Made by a program: the position numbers and the translations under genes. A stretch of DNA of 64,000 bases from Shimia gijangensis. Its GTDB lineage: Bacteria > Pseudomonadota > Alphaproteobacteria > Rhodobacterales > Rhodobacteraceae. The stretch covers positions 124,001-188,000 of the forward strand of contig NZ_FQZQ01000004.1 of assembly GCF_900142085.1 (NCBI RefSeq). The letters are read 5' to 3'. The notes under the pieces were generated by a model. The model was given only the letters and a program-made list of their open reading frames with translations, did no database searches and had not been told where the DNA came from. Shown here one piece after another: positions 19,008 through 27,599 of the stretch. The first letter of the stretch is position 1. Each line of letters starts with the position of its first letter.

Positions 19008-19037
19008 TGATCCAACCTGACATACGTTGCGTAATTC
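19008..19037 (+). promoter_or_regulatory. RpoE (ECF)-type promoter for rpoH2
   Basis: TGATCC (19008-19013), an 18-base spacer and TAATTC (19032-19037) lie upstream of the sigma-factor gene, giving a predicted start of transcription about 25 bases before its ATG. In Rhodobacter sphaeroides the RpoE/ChrR photo-oxidative stress promoters use TGATCC with an 18-base spacer and a TAA-beginning -10, and rpoHII is one of their targets. The -35 and spacing fit exactly, the -10 only partly. Confidence 0.68.
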
Positions 19038-19069
19038 CATTGAAGAGAGCAAGACACAAGGAGATCACC

Positions 19070-19948
19070 ATGGCTGTGTATTCCCCTTTTACGAGTGACT
19101 TAACCCGGCGGTCTATGCGGGCTGAAATGCTGGATGCTGAAACCGAAACAGATCTCGCTCGTCGATGGCGGGATGATCGCGACGCACAAGCTTTGCACAG
19201 GCTGATACAGGCCTATATGCGCCTGGCTATTTCCATGGCCGGAAAATTCCGGCGAACAGGTCTGTCTTACAGTGATCTGATTCAGGAGGCCTCGCTGGGA
19301 CTTATGAAAGCCGCCGATCGATTTGATCCTGACCGCGGCGTGAGGTTTTCAACTTACGCTGTTTGGTGGATCAGAGCCGGACTTCAGGACCATGTCATGC
19401 GTAACTGGTCTCTTGTGCGCACCGGGTCGACCACATCTCAGAAATCTTTGTTCTTCAATCTTCGACGTGTTCAGGCCCGACTTGAGCGTGAGGCATTGGC
19501 GCGGGGTGAAACATTGGACTCCCATCAGGTATGCGAAAGAATCTCGACTGAAATTGGCGTTTCTCTTGCGGATACGGAAATGATGATGGGGCGCATGTCA
19601 GGTTCAGACATGTCGTTGAATGCAACTCAAAGCACCGAAGACAGCGGTCGTGAGTGGGTTGATTTGCTGGAAGATGAAGCCGCACTAGGGGCTGAATCAG
19701 TTGTCAAAAGGCATGACCACGAAGTCCTGCAAAACCGCATTGATGCAGCGCTTGGTGTTCTTAATCCTCGTGAACAGTTCATTGTACGGCAGCGACGACT
19801 ACAAGACGAAACTCGCACTCTGGCGGATCTTGGGCAAGAAATGGGGCTGTCAAAAGAACGTGTACGCCAGTTGGAAGCAGCCGCCATGATCAAAATGCGT
19901 ACTGTACTTGAACGTGACGGTTTGGAGGTGCATGACTTGGTGTCATGA
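19070..19948 (+). CDS. rpoH2: RNA polymerase sigma-32-type factor, RpoHII-like
   Basis: The 292-residue protein is a group 3 sigma factor. Region 2 is DLIQEASLGLMKAADRFDPDRGVRFSTYAVWWIRA. The RpoH box is seen as SLFFNLRR, and region 4 as ERVRQLEAAAMIKMR with a helix-turn-helix. The ATG at 19070 follows AAGGAGATCACC. The length and the RpoE-type promoter point to the RpoHII paralogue, which in Rhodobacter carries part of the singlet-oxygen response, rather than the classical heat-shock RpoH. The stop codon overlaps the start of the next gene (ATGA). Confidence 0.9.
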   Translation: MAVYSPFTSDLTRRSMRAEMLDAETETDLARRWRDDRDAQALHRLIQAYMRLAISMAGKFRRTGLSYSDLIQEASLGLMKAADRFDPDRGVRFSTYAVWWIRAGLQDHVMRNWSLVRTGSTTSQKSLFFNLRRVQARLEREALARGETLDSHQVCERISTEIGVSLADTEMMMGRMSGSDMSLNATQSTEDSGREWVDLLEDEAALGAESVVKRHDHEVLQNRIDAALGVLNPREQFIVRQRRLQDETRTLADLGQEMGLSKERVRQLEAAAMIKMRTVLERDGLEVHDLVS

Positions 19949-20745
19949 GACACCTGATTCCGGTTCTGGCCTTAGTGGCCTCTCCTTTGTTTGCTGACCA
20001 GATTGACCCTTCCGATGTGAGCGCATTGCCATCGGTCGATGTGCTGTTTCTCGGCGAACTGCACGACAACCCATGGCACCATGAAAACCAAACAAAGATT
20101 GTTGCGGCGGTTTCTCCGAAGGCGGTCGTTTATGAGATGCTGACCCCGGAACAAGCGGATCGCGTGTCTCCTGACTTGGTTCAGGATCAAGAAAGGCTTC
20201 AGGATGTTTTGGCTTGGAATGCCAGTGGCTGGCCGAACTTTTCTTTGTATTATCCGATATTTAGGGCTGCACCATTGGTCTCAGTTTATGGAGCTCAGGT
20301 GCCACGGGCGGATGTGAGGGATGCGATAATGGGGCAAGATTTGGCGATAGGTTTTGGCCCAAATGCGGCCCAATATGGTCTGACAACCCCTTTGAGTGAG
20401 CAGGAGCAAGCCCAACGGGAAGCCAAACAGTTCGAAGCACATTGCAACGCATTGCCCGAAGAAATGCTGCCAGGAATGGTTTTGGGCCAACGATTGCGAG
20501 ATGCCACCTTGGCACGTGAAATTGAACGTGCGCTGGCCGAAACAGGCGGTCCAGTGGTTGTGATCACCGGCAATGGCCATGCGCGAAAAGATTGGGGCGC
20601 ACCTGCTCTGCTGACCTCCGACATTTCACAGCGTAGTGTCGCACAGTTTGAACTTGCACCAAAGGGTGACCAGCCATTCGACTATTGGGTTATTACGGCT
20701 GAAGCAGCGCGCGAAGACCCCTGTCTGGCTTTTCGCAAAGACTAG
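19945..20745 (+). CDS. ChaN-family (DUF399) exported protein
   Basis: The 266-residue protein opens with a signal peptide (MRHLIPVLALVASPLFA) and has the ChaN blocks FLGELHDNPWHHENQ, YEMLTPEQ and VVVITGNGHARKDWGAP. ChaN proteins are described as haem-binding and iron-linked. No cysteine occurs in or near the signal peptide, so unlike ChaN lipoproteins it should be a soluble periplasmic protein. Its ATG overlaps the rpoH2 stop codon, so it is translationally coupled to a stress sigma factor and presumably shares its RpoE-type promoter. Confidence 0.83.
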   Translation: MRHLIPVLALVASPLFADQIDPSDVSALPSVDVLFLGELHDNPWHHENQTKIVAAVSPKAVVYEMLTPEQADRVSPDLVQDQERLQDVLAWNASGWPNFSLYYPIFRAAPLVSVYGAQVPRADVRDAIMGQDLAIGFGPNAAQYGLTTPLSEQEQAQREAKQFEAHCNALPEEMLPGMVLGQRLRDATLAREIERALAETGGPVVVITGNGHARKDWGAPALLTSDISQRSVAQFELAPKGDQPFDYWVITAEAAREDPCLAFRKD

Positions 20746-20810
20746 GGTTGGCTTGAGTCCTCGCGCGTCTGGGCCTAGTGTCGGTGCGAAACCTCTGAAC
20801 AGGTGTCAAG

Positions 20811-22004
20811 ATGCTGACAGACAAACGTATTCTTCTGATTATTGGCGGCGGTATTGCTGCATTCAAATCGCTGGACCTGATCCGGCGCCTGCGCGAGCGG
20901 GGTGCCTGGGTGACGCCGGTGCTGACCAACTCTGGGGCCGAATTTGTGACGCCCTTGTCTGTGTCAGCATTGACCGGAGAAAAAACCTTTCGCGATTTGT
21001 TTGATCTGACAGATGAGGCCGAGATGGGCCATATTCAGCTGTCCCGTTCCGCAGATTTGGTGGTGATTGCACCGGGAACGGCGGATTTGATGGCCAAGAT
21101 GGCGAACGGACTTGCCAATGATCTCGCCTCAACCCTTCTTTTGGCAACAGATACCCCTGTTCTGGTGGCGCCAGCAATGAATGTGCGGATGTGGGAACAC
21201 CCTGCAACCCGGCGGAACGTGTCGACATTGCGGGGCGATGGCGTGATGTTTGTCGGCCCGAACGAGGGCGACATGGCTTGCGGCGAATATGGTCCGGGCC
21301 GCATGTCAGAGCCGCTTGAGATTGTCTCGGCAATTGAAACGGCTTTGGCTGAAGGGCCTCTCACAGGACGGCGTATTCTGGTGACATCCGGCCCCACACA
21401 CGAGCCGATTGACCCGGTGCGCTATATTGCGAACCGGTCCTCCGGGGCGCAGGGCACGGCGATTGCACGGGCTTTGACTGCGATGGGGGCCGACGTGGTG
21501 TTTGTTACCGGGCCGGCTGATGTGGCCAGACCCGAAGGTGCGCATGTGGTTGAGGTCGAGACAGCCGCGCAAATGCTTGACGCCGTGCAAGCGGTGCTTC
21601 CGGTTGATGCCGCCGTCTTTGCCGCGGCTGTGGCCGACTGGCGGGTGGCCAGCGCATCAGACAGCAAGATCAAGAAACAAAAAGGCGCCATTCCCGCGAT
21701 GGAGTTCGCCGAAAACCCCGATATTCTGGCCACAGTTAGCCAAATGGCCTCGGGGCGTCCGCCCTTGGTTGTGGGGTTTGCGGCTGAAACTGATGATGTG
21801 ATCGACAACGCCACTGCCAAACGCCTGCGCAAGGGATGCGATTGGATTGTGGCCAATGATGTAAGCCCGGAAACAGGCATCATGGGGGGGAGTGAGAACG
21901 CTGTGACGCTGGTTTCCGATGACGGTGCCGAACATTGGCCACGAATGGGTAAGGATGAAGTGGCCCATCAATTGGCCGAACGGATTGCCGCAGCACTGGG
22001 TTAG
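20811..22004 (+). CDS. coaBC: Bifunctional phosphopantothenoylcysteine decarboxylase / synthetase
   Basis: The 397-residue protein joins the flavoprotein CoaC half (IIGGGIAAFKSLDLIRRL, PAMNVRMWEHPAT, GEYGPGRM) to the CoaB half (RILVTSGPTHEPIDPVRYI, AAVADW, and KKQKGAI). It makes 4'-phosphopantetheine for coenzyme A. Length and order match bacterial CoaBC. It is followed 53 bases later by dut, an arrangement known from many proteobacteria. Confidence 0.97.
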   Translation: MLTDKRILLIIGGGIAAFKSLDLIRRLRERGAWVTPVLTNSGAEFVTPLSVSALTGEKTFRDLFDLTDEAEMGHIQLSRSADLVVIAPGTADLMAKMANGLANDLASTLLLATDTPVLVAPAMNVRMWEHPATRRNVSTLRGDGVMFVGPNEGDMACGEYGPGRMSEPLEIVSAIETALAEGPLTGRRILVTSGPTHEPIDPVRYIANRSSGAQGTAIARALTAMGADVVFVTGPADVARPEGAHVVEVETAAQMLDAVQAVLPVDAAVFAAAVADWRVASASDSKIKKQKGAIPAMEFAENPDILATVSQMASGRPPLVVGFAAETDDVIDNATAKRLRKGCDWIVANDVSPETGIMGGSENAVTLVSDDGAEHWPRMGKDEVAHQLAERIAAALG

Positions 22005-22057
22005 GGGATCGCTCGGAACATCTGTGTATTTGAACAAGAAAAAAAAGGAGCAGTCCC

Positions 22058-22519
22058 TTGGTGCAAATCAGGTTGATCTGGCTTGACGGGGCGGACCAGA
22101 GCGTGGCTTTGCCCTCTTACGAAACTGCAGGGGCAGCTGGTGCGGATGTGCGCGCAAATTTCTCTGAAGAGGCACGCGATGGCGTTGTTTTACAACCCGG
22201 TGAGCGGGCATTGATCCCAACGGGCCTCAGCCTTGAAATCCCCGAAGGGTTCGAAGTGCAGGTGCGACCGCGGTCCGGTCTGGCTCTGAAGAAAGGGATC
22301 ACCATTCCCAACAGTCCAGGAACAATCGACAGTGATTATCGCGGACCGTTGGGGGTAATTGCTCTGAACACAGGGCAACAACCATTTCACATCGAACACG
22401 GTGCTCGGATTGCTCAGTTGGTGGTGGCTCCGGTGGTGCAAGCGGGATTTGAGATGACAAGCAGTCTAAGTGACACTGCACGCGGGGCCGGTGGATTTGG
22501 GTCAACCGGAGCGAGCTGA
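22058..22519 (+). CDS. dut: dUTP diphosphatase
   Basis: The 153-residue trimeric dUTPase has the five motifs: AGADVRA (1), PRSGLALKKGI (2), GTIDSDYRGPLGV (3), GARIAQLVVAP (4) and the C-terminal RGAGGFGSTG (5). It hydrolyses dUTP to dUMP. AAGGAG lies 7 bases before the TTG at 22058; the next codon is GTG, so either could be the start. The stop codon overlaps the start of the following gene. Confidence 0.96.
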   Translation: MVQIRLIWLDGADQSVALPSYETAGAAGADVRANFSEEARDGVVLQPGERALIPTGLSLEIPEGFEVQVRPRSGLALKKGITIPNSPGTIDSDYRGPLGVIALNTGQQPFHIEHGARIAQLVVAPVVQAGFEMTSSLSDTARGAGGFGSTGAS

Positions 22520-23559
22520 TGCTAAACGTTTTGTTTCTGGCCGCTGTCCTTTACGGGATCGGCGCGGTGATGGGCGCACCCAAGCGTGCCCGTTGGACCA
22601 TGATCGTTATTCTGTATCTTGCGGTCCTACTGGCCCATCTGGTTTTGCCCTCAGACAACCCGGTGCGATTGGCCACAGGTGAAAGCCCTGTGTTGTGGTT
22701 GCTGATAGGTGGGTTTGCGGTAATTGTGCTGGTCTATCGTGCTGGGCTGAATTGGCTACGCGCGCGTGCCTATGAACCAGAGGACACCATGACCGACGCC
22801 CCGTTCACCGATACCGAACTCAACCGCTATGCCCGCCACATTGTTTTGCGTGAAATCGGAGGCCTTGGGCAGAAAAAACTGAAAGACGCCAAGGTATTGG
22901 TGATCGGGGCTGGAGGGCTTGGATCACCCGCGTTGTTGTATCTGGCCGCAGCAGGTGTGGGCACCATCGGTATCGTTGATGACGACGAGGTTGACAATTC
23001 AAACCTTCAGCGTCAAGTGATTCATCAGGACCGCTCGATCGGCTCCGCCAAAGTTTTCTCGGCGATGGAGGCGATGAAGGCCCAGAATCCCTTTGTTGAA
23101 GTGAAGCCCTATCACCGCCGCCTGACCGAAGATGACGCTGCAGCGCTGATTGGTGATTATGACCTAGTGTTGGATGGCACAGATAACTTCAGCACACGAT
23201 ATCTGGTCAACAGGATCTGTGCAGCGCTGGGCAAGCCTTTGATTTCCGGTGCGCTTTCTCAGTGGGAAGGCCAGTTGAGCGTGTTTGATCCGGCCAGCGA
23301 TGCGCCGTGTTATCAATGTGTGTTTCCCGAAGCACCGGCGGACGGTTTGGCCCCAAGTTGTTCCGAGGCGGGTGTTATTGGCCCCTTGCCGGGGGTGATC
23401 GGGTCAATGATGGCGGTTGAGGCGGTTAAGGTGATCGCAGGTGCCGGCGCACCCTTGCGTGGGGAGATGATGATCTATGACGCGCTTTACGGAGAAAGCC
23501 GCAAGATCACACTCAAAAAGCGGGATGATTGCCCTGTCTGTGGTGAAACTTCAGGGTAA
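22519..23559 (+). CDS. moeB: MoeB/ThiF-family adenylyltransferase with N-terminal membrane segments
   Basis: 346 residues. Residues 1-80 hold three hydrophobic helices (for example WTMIVILYLAVLLAHLVL). From about residue 95 the sequence is a complete E1-like MoeB: RYARHIVLREIGGLGQKKL, VLVIGAGGLGSPALLYLA (nucleotide loop), two zinc CxxC pairs (CYQC and CPVC) and SCSEAGV with the usual cysteine. MoeB adenylates the MoaD C-terminus for molybdopterin. An in-frame ATG at 22789 has AGAGG just upstream and would make a soluble 256-residue MoeB, so two products are possible. No rhodanese domain is present. Confidence 0.9.
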   Translation: MLNVLFLAAVLYGIGAVMGAPKRARWTMIVILYLAVLLAHLVLPSDNPVRLATGESPVLWLLIGGFAVIVLVYRAGLNWLRARAYEPEDTMTDAPFTDTELNRYARHIVLREIGGLGQKKLKDAKVLVIGAGGLGSPALLYLAAAGVGTIGIVDDDEVDNSNLQRQVIHQDRSIGSAKVFSAMEAMKAQNPFVEVKPYHRRLTEDDAAALIGDYDLVLDGTDNFSTRYLVNRICAALGKPLISGALSQWEGQLSVFDPASDAPCYQCVFPEAPADGLAPSCSEAGVIGPLPGVIGSMMAVEAVKVIAGAGAPLRGEMMIYDALYGESRKITLKKRDDCPVCGETSG

Positions 23560-23565
23560 TCCCGT

Positions 23566-23843
23566 CTACAAAACCCCTGCCAAATCAGCGGTCAAATCCT
23601 CAGGATCTTCCAGCTCGATTGACAGGCGGATCACCCCGCCACCTGCATCATGCGCCAGTTTGCTGACGGCGGCCAAATCGGTGAGGCGAGCAATCGGGTT
23701 CACTGGGCTTTCTGAAGGCACCATTGGGTTTTGGGCTTCAGCACCGATGCAACAGCGGTGCAGACGCGCCTGTGGGCGGATCGGGAAATTTTCCGGCATG
23801 GATGGCGATGGTGGGCGCGTTTTTGGCTGTTGCGAAAGGGCAT
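23566..23843 (-). pseudogene. Remnant of a PLP-dependent trans-sulfuration enzyme
   Basis: About 93 codons remain of a gene normally near 400 codons. A good ribosome-binding site (GAGGGAG) and an ATG at 23843 open MPFRNSQ. The frame then shifts at a run of five A (plus-strand T, 23820-23824). The next frame reads TIAIHAGKFPDPPTGASAP, the N-terminal signature of Cys/Met-metabolism PLP enzymes, and meets a TGA. The third block, back in another frame, reads SPVNPIARLTDLAAVSKLAH (mid-protein) and then directly VIRLSIELEDPEDLTADL (C-terminus), with everything between deleted. O-acetyl- or O-succinylhomoserine sulfhydrylase or a cystathionine enzyme is the likely ancestor. Together with its flanks it accounts for the 430-base gap between moeB and the M3 peptidase. 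Confidence 0.82.
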
Positions 23844-23988
23844 GTCAGGCTCCCTCGTGGTCTGGTTCAACCTGAGGGCATGAGTTTTGCGATCAAGTCT
23901 GAAAGCGACATGGAAAATGAAGCGCTTTGGGTCAATCTGGTTGCGCTTTTGCCAAGCGCGCCTAGGTTGATCTTTAAAGGAGACACCG

Positions 23989-25998
23989 ATGACCAATCCG
24001 CTTTTGTCCAACTGGAACACACCCTTTGCGTTGGCCCCATTTAATACGATTTCAGACGAGGACTTTGCATCGGCGTTTGAGGAGGCTTTGGCCGCCCATG
24101 CTGCGGAAATCGCTGGTATTGCCAATAATCCCGAACCCGCCAGTTTTGCCAATACGGTTGAAGCTATGGAGGCGGCAGGCGAGGCGCTGGACAAAGTTTT
24201 GTCCGTGTTTTTCACCGTGGCCGGGGCAGACAGCAATCCGGATCGTGAAGCATTGCAACGCGATTTTTCTCCAAGATTGGCGGCGCACTCATCAGCGATA
24301 TCATCTAACAAGGCCTTGTTCGCACGGGTTGCCCAAGTCTGGGCCGACCGCGGAAACTTGAACTTGAGTGAGGAGCAACAGAGAGTTCTGTTGCTGTCGC
24401 ATCGCGGGTTTGTCCGTGCTGGAGCCGCTCTGGAAGGCGTGGCAGATGACCGGATGAAGGAGATCATGGGCCGGTTGGCTGAATTGGGCACTTCGTTTGT
24501 TCAGAACCTGCTGGCGGATGAGCGGGACTGGTTTATGGAATTGTCCGAAGATGACCTGGAAGGTTTGCCGCAATTTGTTGTGGATGCCACACGGGCTGCC
24601 GGCGAAGAAAAGCAGGCAAGCGGACCGGTCGTGACACTGTCGCGATCGTTGATCGTGCCTTTCCTGCAGTTTTCGCCCCGTCGCGATTTGCGCGAATTCG
24701 CCTTTAACGCATGGGCGGCACGTGGTGCCAACGGGGGCGAGAAAGACAATCGTGGCATTGCTGCTGAAACACTGGCGTTGCGAGAAGAGCGCGCGCAGTT
24801 GTTGGGGTACGATAGCTTTGCGGCCTTCAAATTGGAAACCGAAATGGCGCGCACACCCGAGGTTGTGCGCACGTTGTTGATGGACGTCTGGCAGCCTGCC
24901 AAGGCACGTGCTGAAGCGGATGCGGCTGTTTTGACTGAGATGATGCATGCCGATGGGATAAACGGAGATCTGGAGCCGTGGGACTGGCGCTATTACGCAG
25001 AACAAAGACGCAAGGCAGAGCATGATCTGGATGAGGCGACTCTCAAACCATACCTTCAGCTTGAACGTATGATTGAGGCATCTTTTTCCTGCGCAAACCG
25101 GCTGTTTGACCTGGAATTTCGCGCACTGGACGTGCCGCTGTACCATGAAGACTGCCGCGCCTGGGAGGTGACCCGTAACGATGTGCATGTCGCCGTGTTC
25201 ATTGGGGATTATTTTGCACGTGGCTCAAAGCGATCAGGTGCTTGGTGTTCAGCAATGCGTTCGCAAGCGAAGTTCCCAAAGGTGCAGGCGCCGGTTGTGA
25301 TCAACGTGTGCAACTTTGCCAAAGGCGATCCGGCACTGCTGAGTTATGATGACGCCCGAACGCTGTTCCACGAGTTTGGTCATGCGCTGCATCAGATGCT
25401 GTCGAACGTGACCTATGAACGGGTTTCGGGCACGTCAGTGGCCCGTGATTTTGTTGAGCTTCCATCCCAGTTGTACGAGCACTGGTTGGAAGTGCCTGAA
25501 GTTCTGGCTGAATTTGCAACGCACGCTGAAACCGGTGAAGCCATGCCACAAGAAATGTTGACCAAAGTGCTGGGTGCCGCCAATTTTGATATGGGGTTCC
25601 AAACGGTGGAATACGTGGCCTCTGCACTGGTGGATTTGGCTTTTCATGATGGCAATGCGCCAACGGACCCTATGGTTAAACAAGCTGAGGTATTGGACGC
25701 AATCGGTATGCCCGGCGCAATCACAATGCGCCACGCCACGCCGCAGTTTGCCCATGTCTTTGCCGGAGACGGGTATTCTTCTGGTTATTACAGCTACATG
25801 TGGTCCGAAGTGATGGACGCCGATGCATTTGCCGCTTTTGAAGAGGTCGGAGATGCTTTTGACACCAAGACCGCAAAATCCTTAGAGGCCAACATTCTAT
25901 CGACCGGCGGGTCGGTCGAGGCAGAAGATCTTTACAAAAAGTTCAGAGGCCGTCTGCCGGGTGTCGAAGCCCTGTTGAAAGGACGCGGCCTGGCCTGA
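23989..25998 (+). CDS. M3-family oligopeptidase (OpdA/Dcp-like)
   Basis: The 669-residue zinc metallopeptidase has the HEFGHALHQM motif near residue 461, with the third ligand glutamate expected in the following helix (RDFVELPSQLYEHW). These cytoplasmic enzymes degrade short peptides, including cleaved signal peptides. AAAGGAG lies before the ATG at 23989. The length fits both oligopeptidase A and dipeptidyl carboxypeptidase; I cannot separate them. It converges with the phosphohexomutase gene. Confidence 0.94.
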   Translation: MTNPLLSNWNTPFALAPFNTISDEDFASAFEEALAAHAAEIAGIANNPEPASFANTVEAMEAAGEALDKVLSVFFTVAGADSNPDREALQRDFSPRLAAHSSAISSNKALFARVAQVWADRGNLNLSEEQQRVLLLSHRGFVRAGAALEGVADDRMKEIMGRLAELGTSFVQNLLADERDWFMELSEDDLEGLPQFVVDATRAAGEEKQASGPVVTLSRSLIVPFLQFSPRRDLREFAFNAWAARGANGGEKDNRGIAAETLALREERAQLLGYDSFAAFKLETEMARTPEVVRTLLMDVWQPAKARAEADAAVLTEMMHADGINGDLEPWDWRYYAEQRRKAEHDLDEATLKPYLQLERMIEASFSCANRLFDLEFRALDVPLYHEDCRAWEVTRNDVHVAVFIGDYFARGSKRSGAWCSAMRSQAKFPKVQAPVVINVCNFAKGDPALLSYDDARTLFHEFGHALHQMLSNVTYERVSGTSVARDFVELPSQLYEHWLEVPEVLAEFATHAETGEAMPQEMLTKVLGAANFDMGFQTVEYVASALVDLAFHDGNAPTDPMVKQAEVLDAIGMPGAITMRHATPQFAHVFAGDGYSSGYYSYMWSEVMDADAFAAFEEVGDAFDTKTAKSLEANILSTGGSVEAEDLYKKFRGRLPGVEALLKGRGLA

Positions 25999-26077
25999 TG
26001 GCCCAACCTCGTCAATACCCCAACCTTGATAGGGGGGGTACTTCGAGGGCGGGAGTGTCAGGTTTGCGGAACGCACG

Positions 26078-27574
26078 TCAGATGGATTGGTCGTAGTCAC
26101 CCACAAGGGGTTCAGTGCGGATCACGGCATCAATGTCCGCAAAGATCGCCCGCATTTCCGCTTCACTTTGTGAGCTTTCACAAACCACCACGAGGTTGGG
26201 TGTATTAGACGAAGCCCGCACCAGTCCCCAGCTGCCATTGTCAAGAATGACACGCGCACCATTGACGGTCACAACCTCTTTGATTGGGCGGCCAGCGAGC
26301 GTTTCGCCAGCTTCGGACTTGGCGACCAGTTTTTGCACCAACCGCTCTAGCACCTGATATTTCTCGGTGTCGGCGCACCACGGTGACATAGTGGGTGTCG
26401 CCCATGTTCTGGGCAAGGCTTTGCGCAAATCTGACATGGACATTTTGGGGTTGCGATCCATCAGTTTGCAAATTTCAACAGCCACCCGCATGCCGCAGTC
26501 ATATCCCCGTCCAATGGGTTCGGCGAGGAAGTAGTGACCGGATTTCTCAAAGCCAGCCAGCGCACCAATTTCTTTGACACGCCGTTTCATGTGGCTGTGC
26601 CCGGTTTTCCAATAGTCGGCGGTCACACCTTGCTTTTGTAGTTCCGGATCGCTGGCGAACAGACCGGTTGATTTCACATCCGCAACAAAAGTGCTTCCGG
26701 GGTAAATCTTTGACAGATCGCGGGCCATTATTACCCCCACTTTGTCGGCAAAAATCTCTTCTCCCTCGTCATCCACAACACCGCAGCGATCTCCGTCCCC
26801 ATCGAACCCAAGAGCCATATCCGCACCCGACGCTTTGACCGAGTCGGACATGTCATGCAGCATTTCCATGGCTTCCGGGTTTGGGTTGTAGTGGGGGAAC
26901 GTATAGTCCAGCTTGGTGTGCGAGGGCACAACTTCAACGCCCATACGCTCGAACACTTCTGGTGCAAAAGCCGCGGCCGTGCCGTTGCCTGTCGCACACA
27001 CGACTTTGAGCGGACGGCTCATGCGGAAATCGCCAACCAGATCGTCAATGTAGGCCTCTTTCACGCCTTCAACGAATTCGTAGTGCCCACCCGCGTGTGG
27101 TTCGCCGTCGCCGTTCAGGACGATATCACGCAGTTCGGACATTTCGTCGGGGCCATGTGTCAGCGGGCGTTCAAACCCCATTTTGACACCGGTCCAGCCG
27201 TTTGGATTGTGCGAAGCCGTCACCATCGCTACTGCCGGCACGTCGAGATGAAACTGGGAAAAATAGGCCATTGGCGACACCGCTGGACCGATGTCTTTCA
27301 CCTGGATACCTGCCTGCATCAGACCCAGAATGAGCGCGTTCTTGATCGACAGAGAATAGTCCCGATAGTCGTTGGCAACAGCGATCACTGGAGGGATGCC
27401 CCGGCGACGCATCTGGGTACCAAGGCCTAGGCCTAGAGCCGTGATACCCGGAAGGTTTATCTCTTCAGGAAACTTCCAGCGAGCATCATATTCGCGAAAC
27501 CCGGTTGGCTGGATCATTGGATCCCGTAGAAACTCCCATGTATTTGGGGTCACGTCTGAAATTGGGCGTGTCAT
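26078..27574 (-). CDS. Phosphomannomutase / phosphoglucomutase
   Basis: The 498-residue alpha-D-phosphohexomutase has the phosphoserine loop TASHNPNG (about 119-126), the metal-binding loop DGDGDR (about 258-263), the sugar loop FEKSGHYF and the phosphate loop RASSNTPNL. It would interconvert hexose 1- and 6-phosphates for polysaccharide precursors. The ATG at 27574 is chosen over a TTG at 27589; neither has a clear ribosome-binding site, which fits coupling to kdsA, whose stop is 25 bases upstream. It is the last gene of the kpsT-kpsE-kdsA operon. Confidence 0.93.
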   Translation of the reverse strand: MTRPISDVTPNTWEFLRDPMIQPTGFREYDARWKFPEEINLPGITALGLGLGTQMRRRGIPPVIAVANDYRDYSLSIKNALILGLMQAGIQVKDIGPAVSPMAYFSQFHLDVPAVAMVTASHNPNGWTGVKMGFERPLTHGPDEMSELRDIVLNGDGEPHAGGHYEFVEGVKEAYIDDLVGDFRMSRPLKVVCATGNGTAAAFAPEVFERMGVEVVPSHTKLDYTFPHYNPNPEAMEMLHDMSDSVKASGADMALGFDGDGDRCGVVDDEGEEIFADKVGVIMARDLSKIYPGSTFVADVKSTGLFASDPELQKQGVTADYWKTGHSHMKRRVKEIGALAGFEKSGHYFLAEPIGRGYDCGMRVAVEICKLMDRNPKMSMSDLRKALPRTWATPTMSPWCADTEKYQVLERLVQKLVAKSEAGETLAGRPIKEVVTVNGARVILDNGSWGLVRASSNTPNLVVVCESSQSEAEMRAIFADIDAVIRTEPLVGDYDQSI

Positions 27575-27599
27575 GGCGTTTGCTTTCAAATGTATTTTG

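Noticed and set aside
23724-24044. Plus-strand frame of 106 codons between moeB and the M3 peptidase
   Set aside because: It overlaps the peptidase start and the minus-strand pseudogene, and has no recognisable domain or suitable ribosome-binding site.
24301-25188. A 295-codon minus-strand frame inside the M3 peptidase gene
   Set aside because: The plus-strand peptidase has every family motif; the antisense frame is rich in Cys, His and Gln, as usual for shadows.
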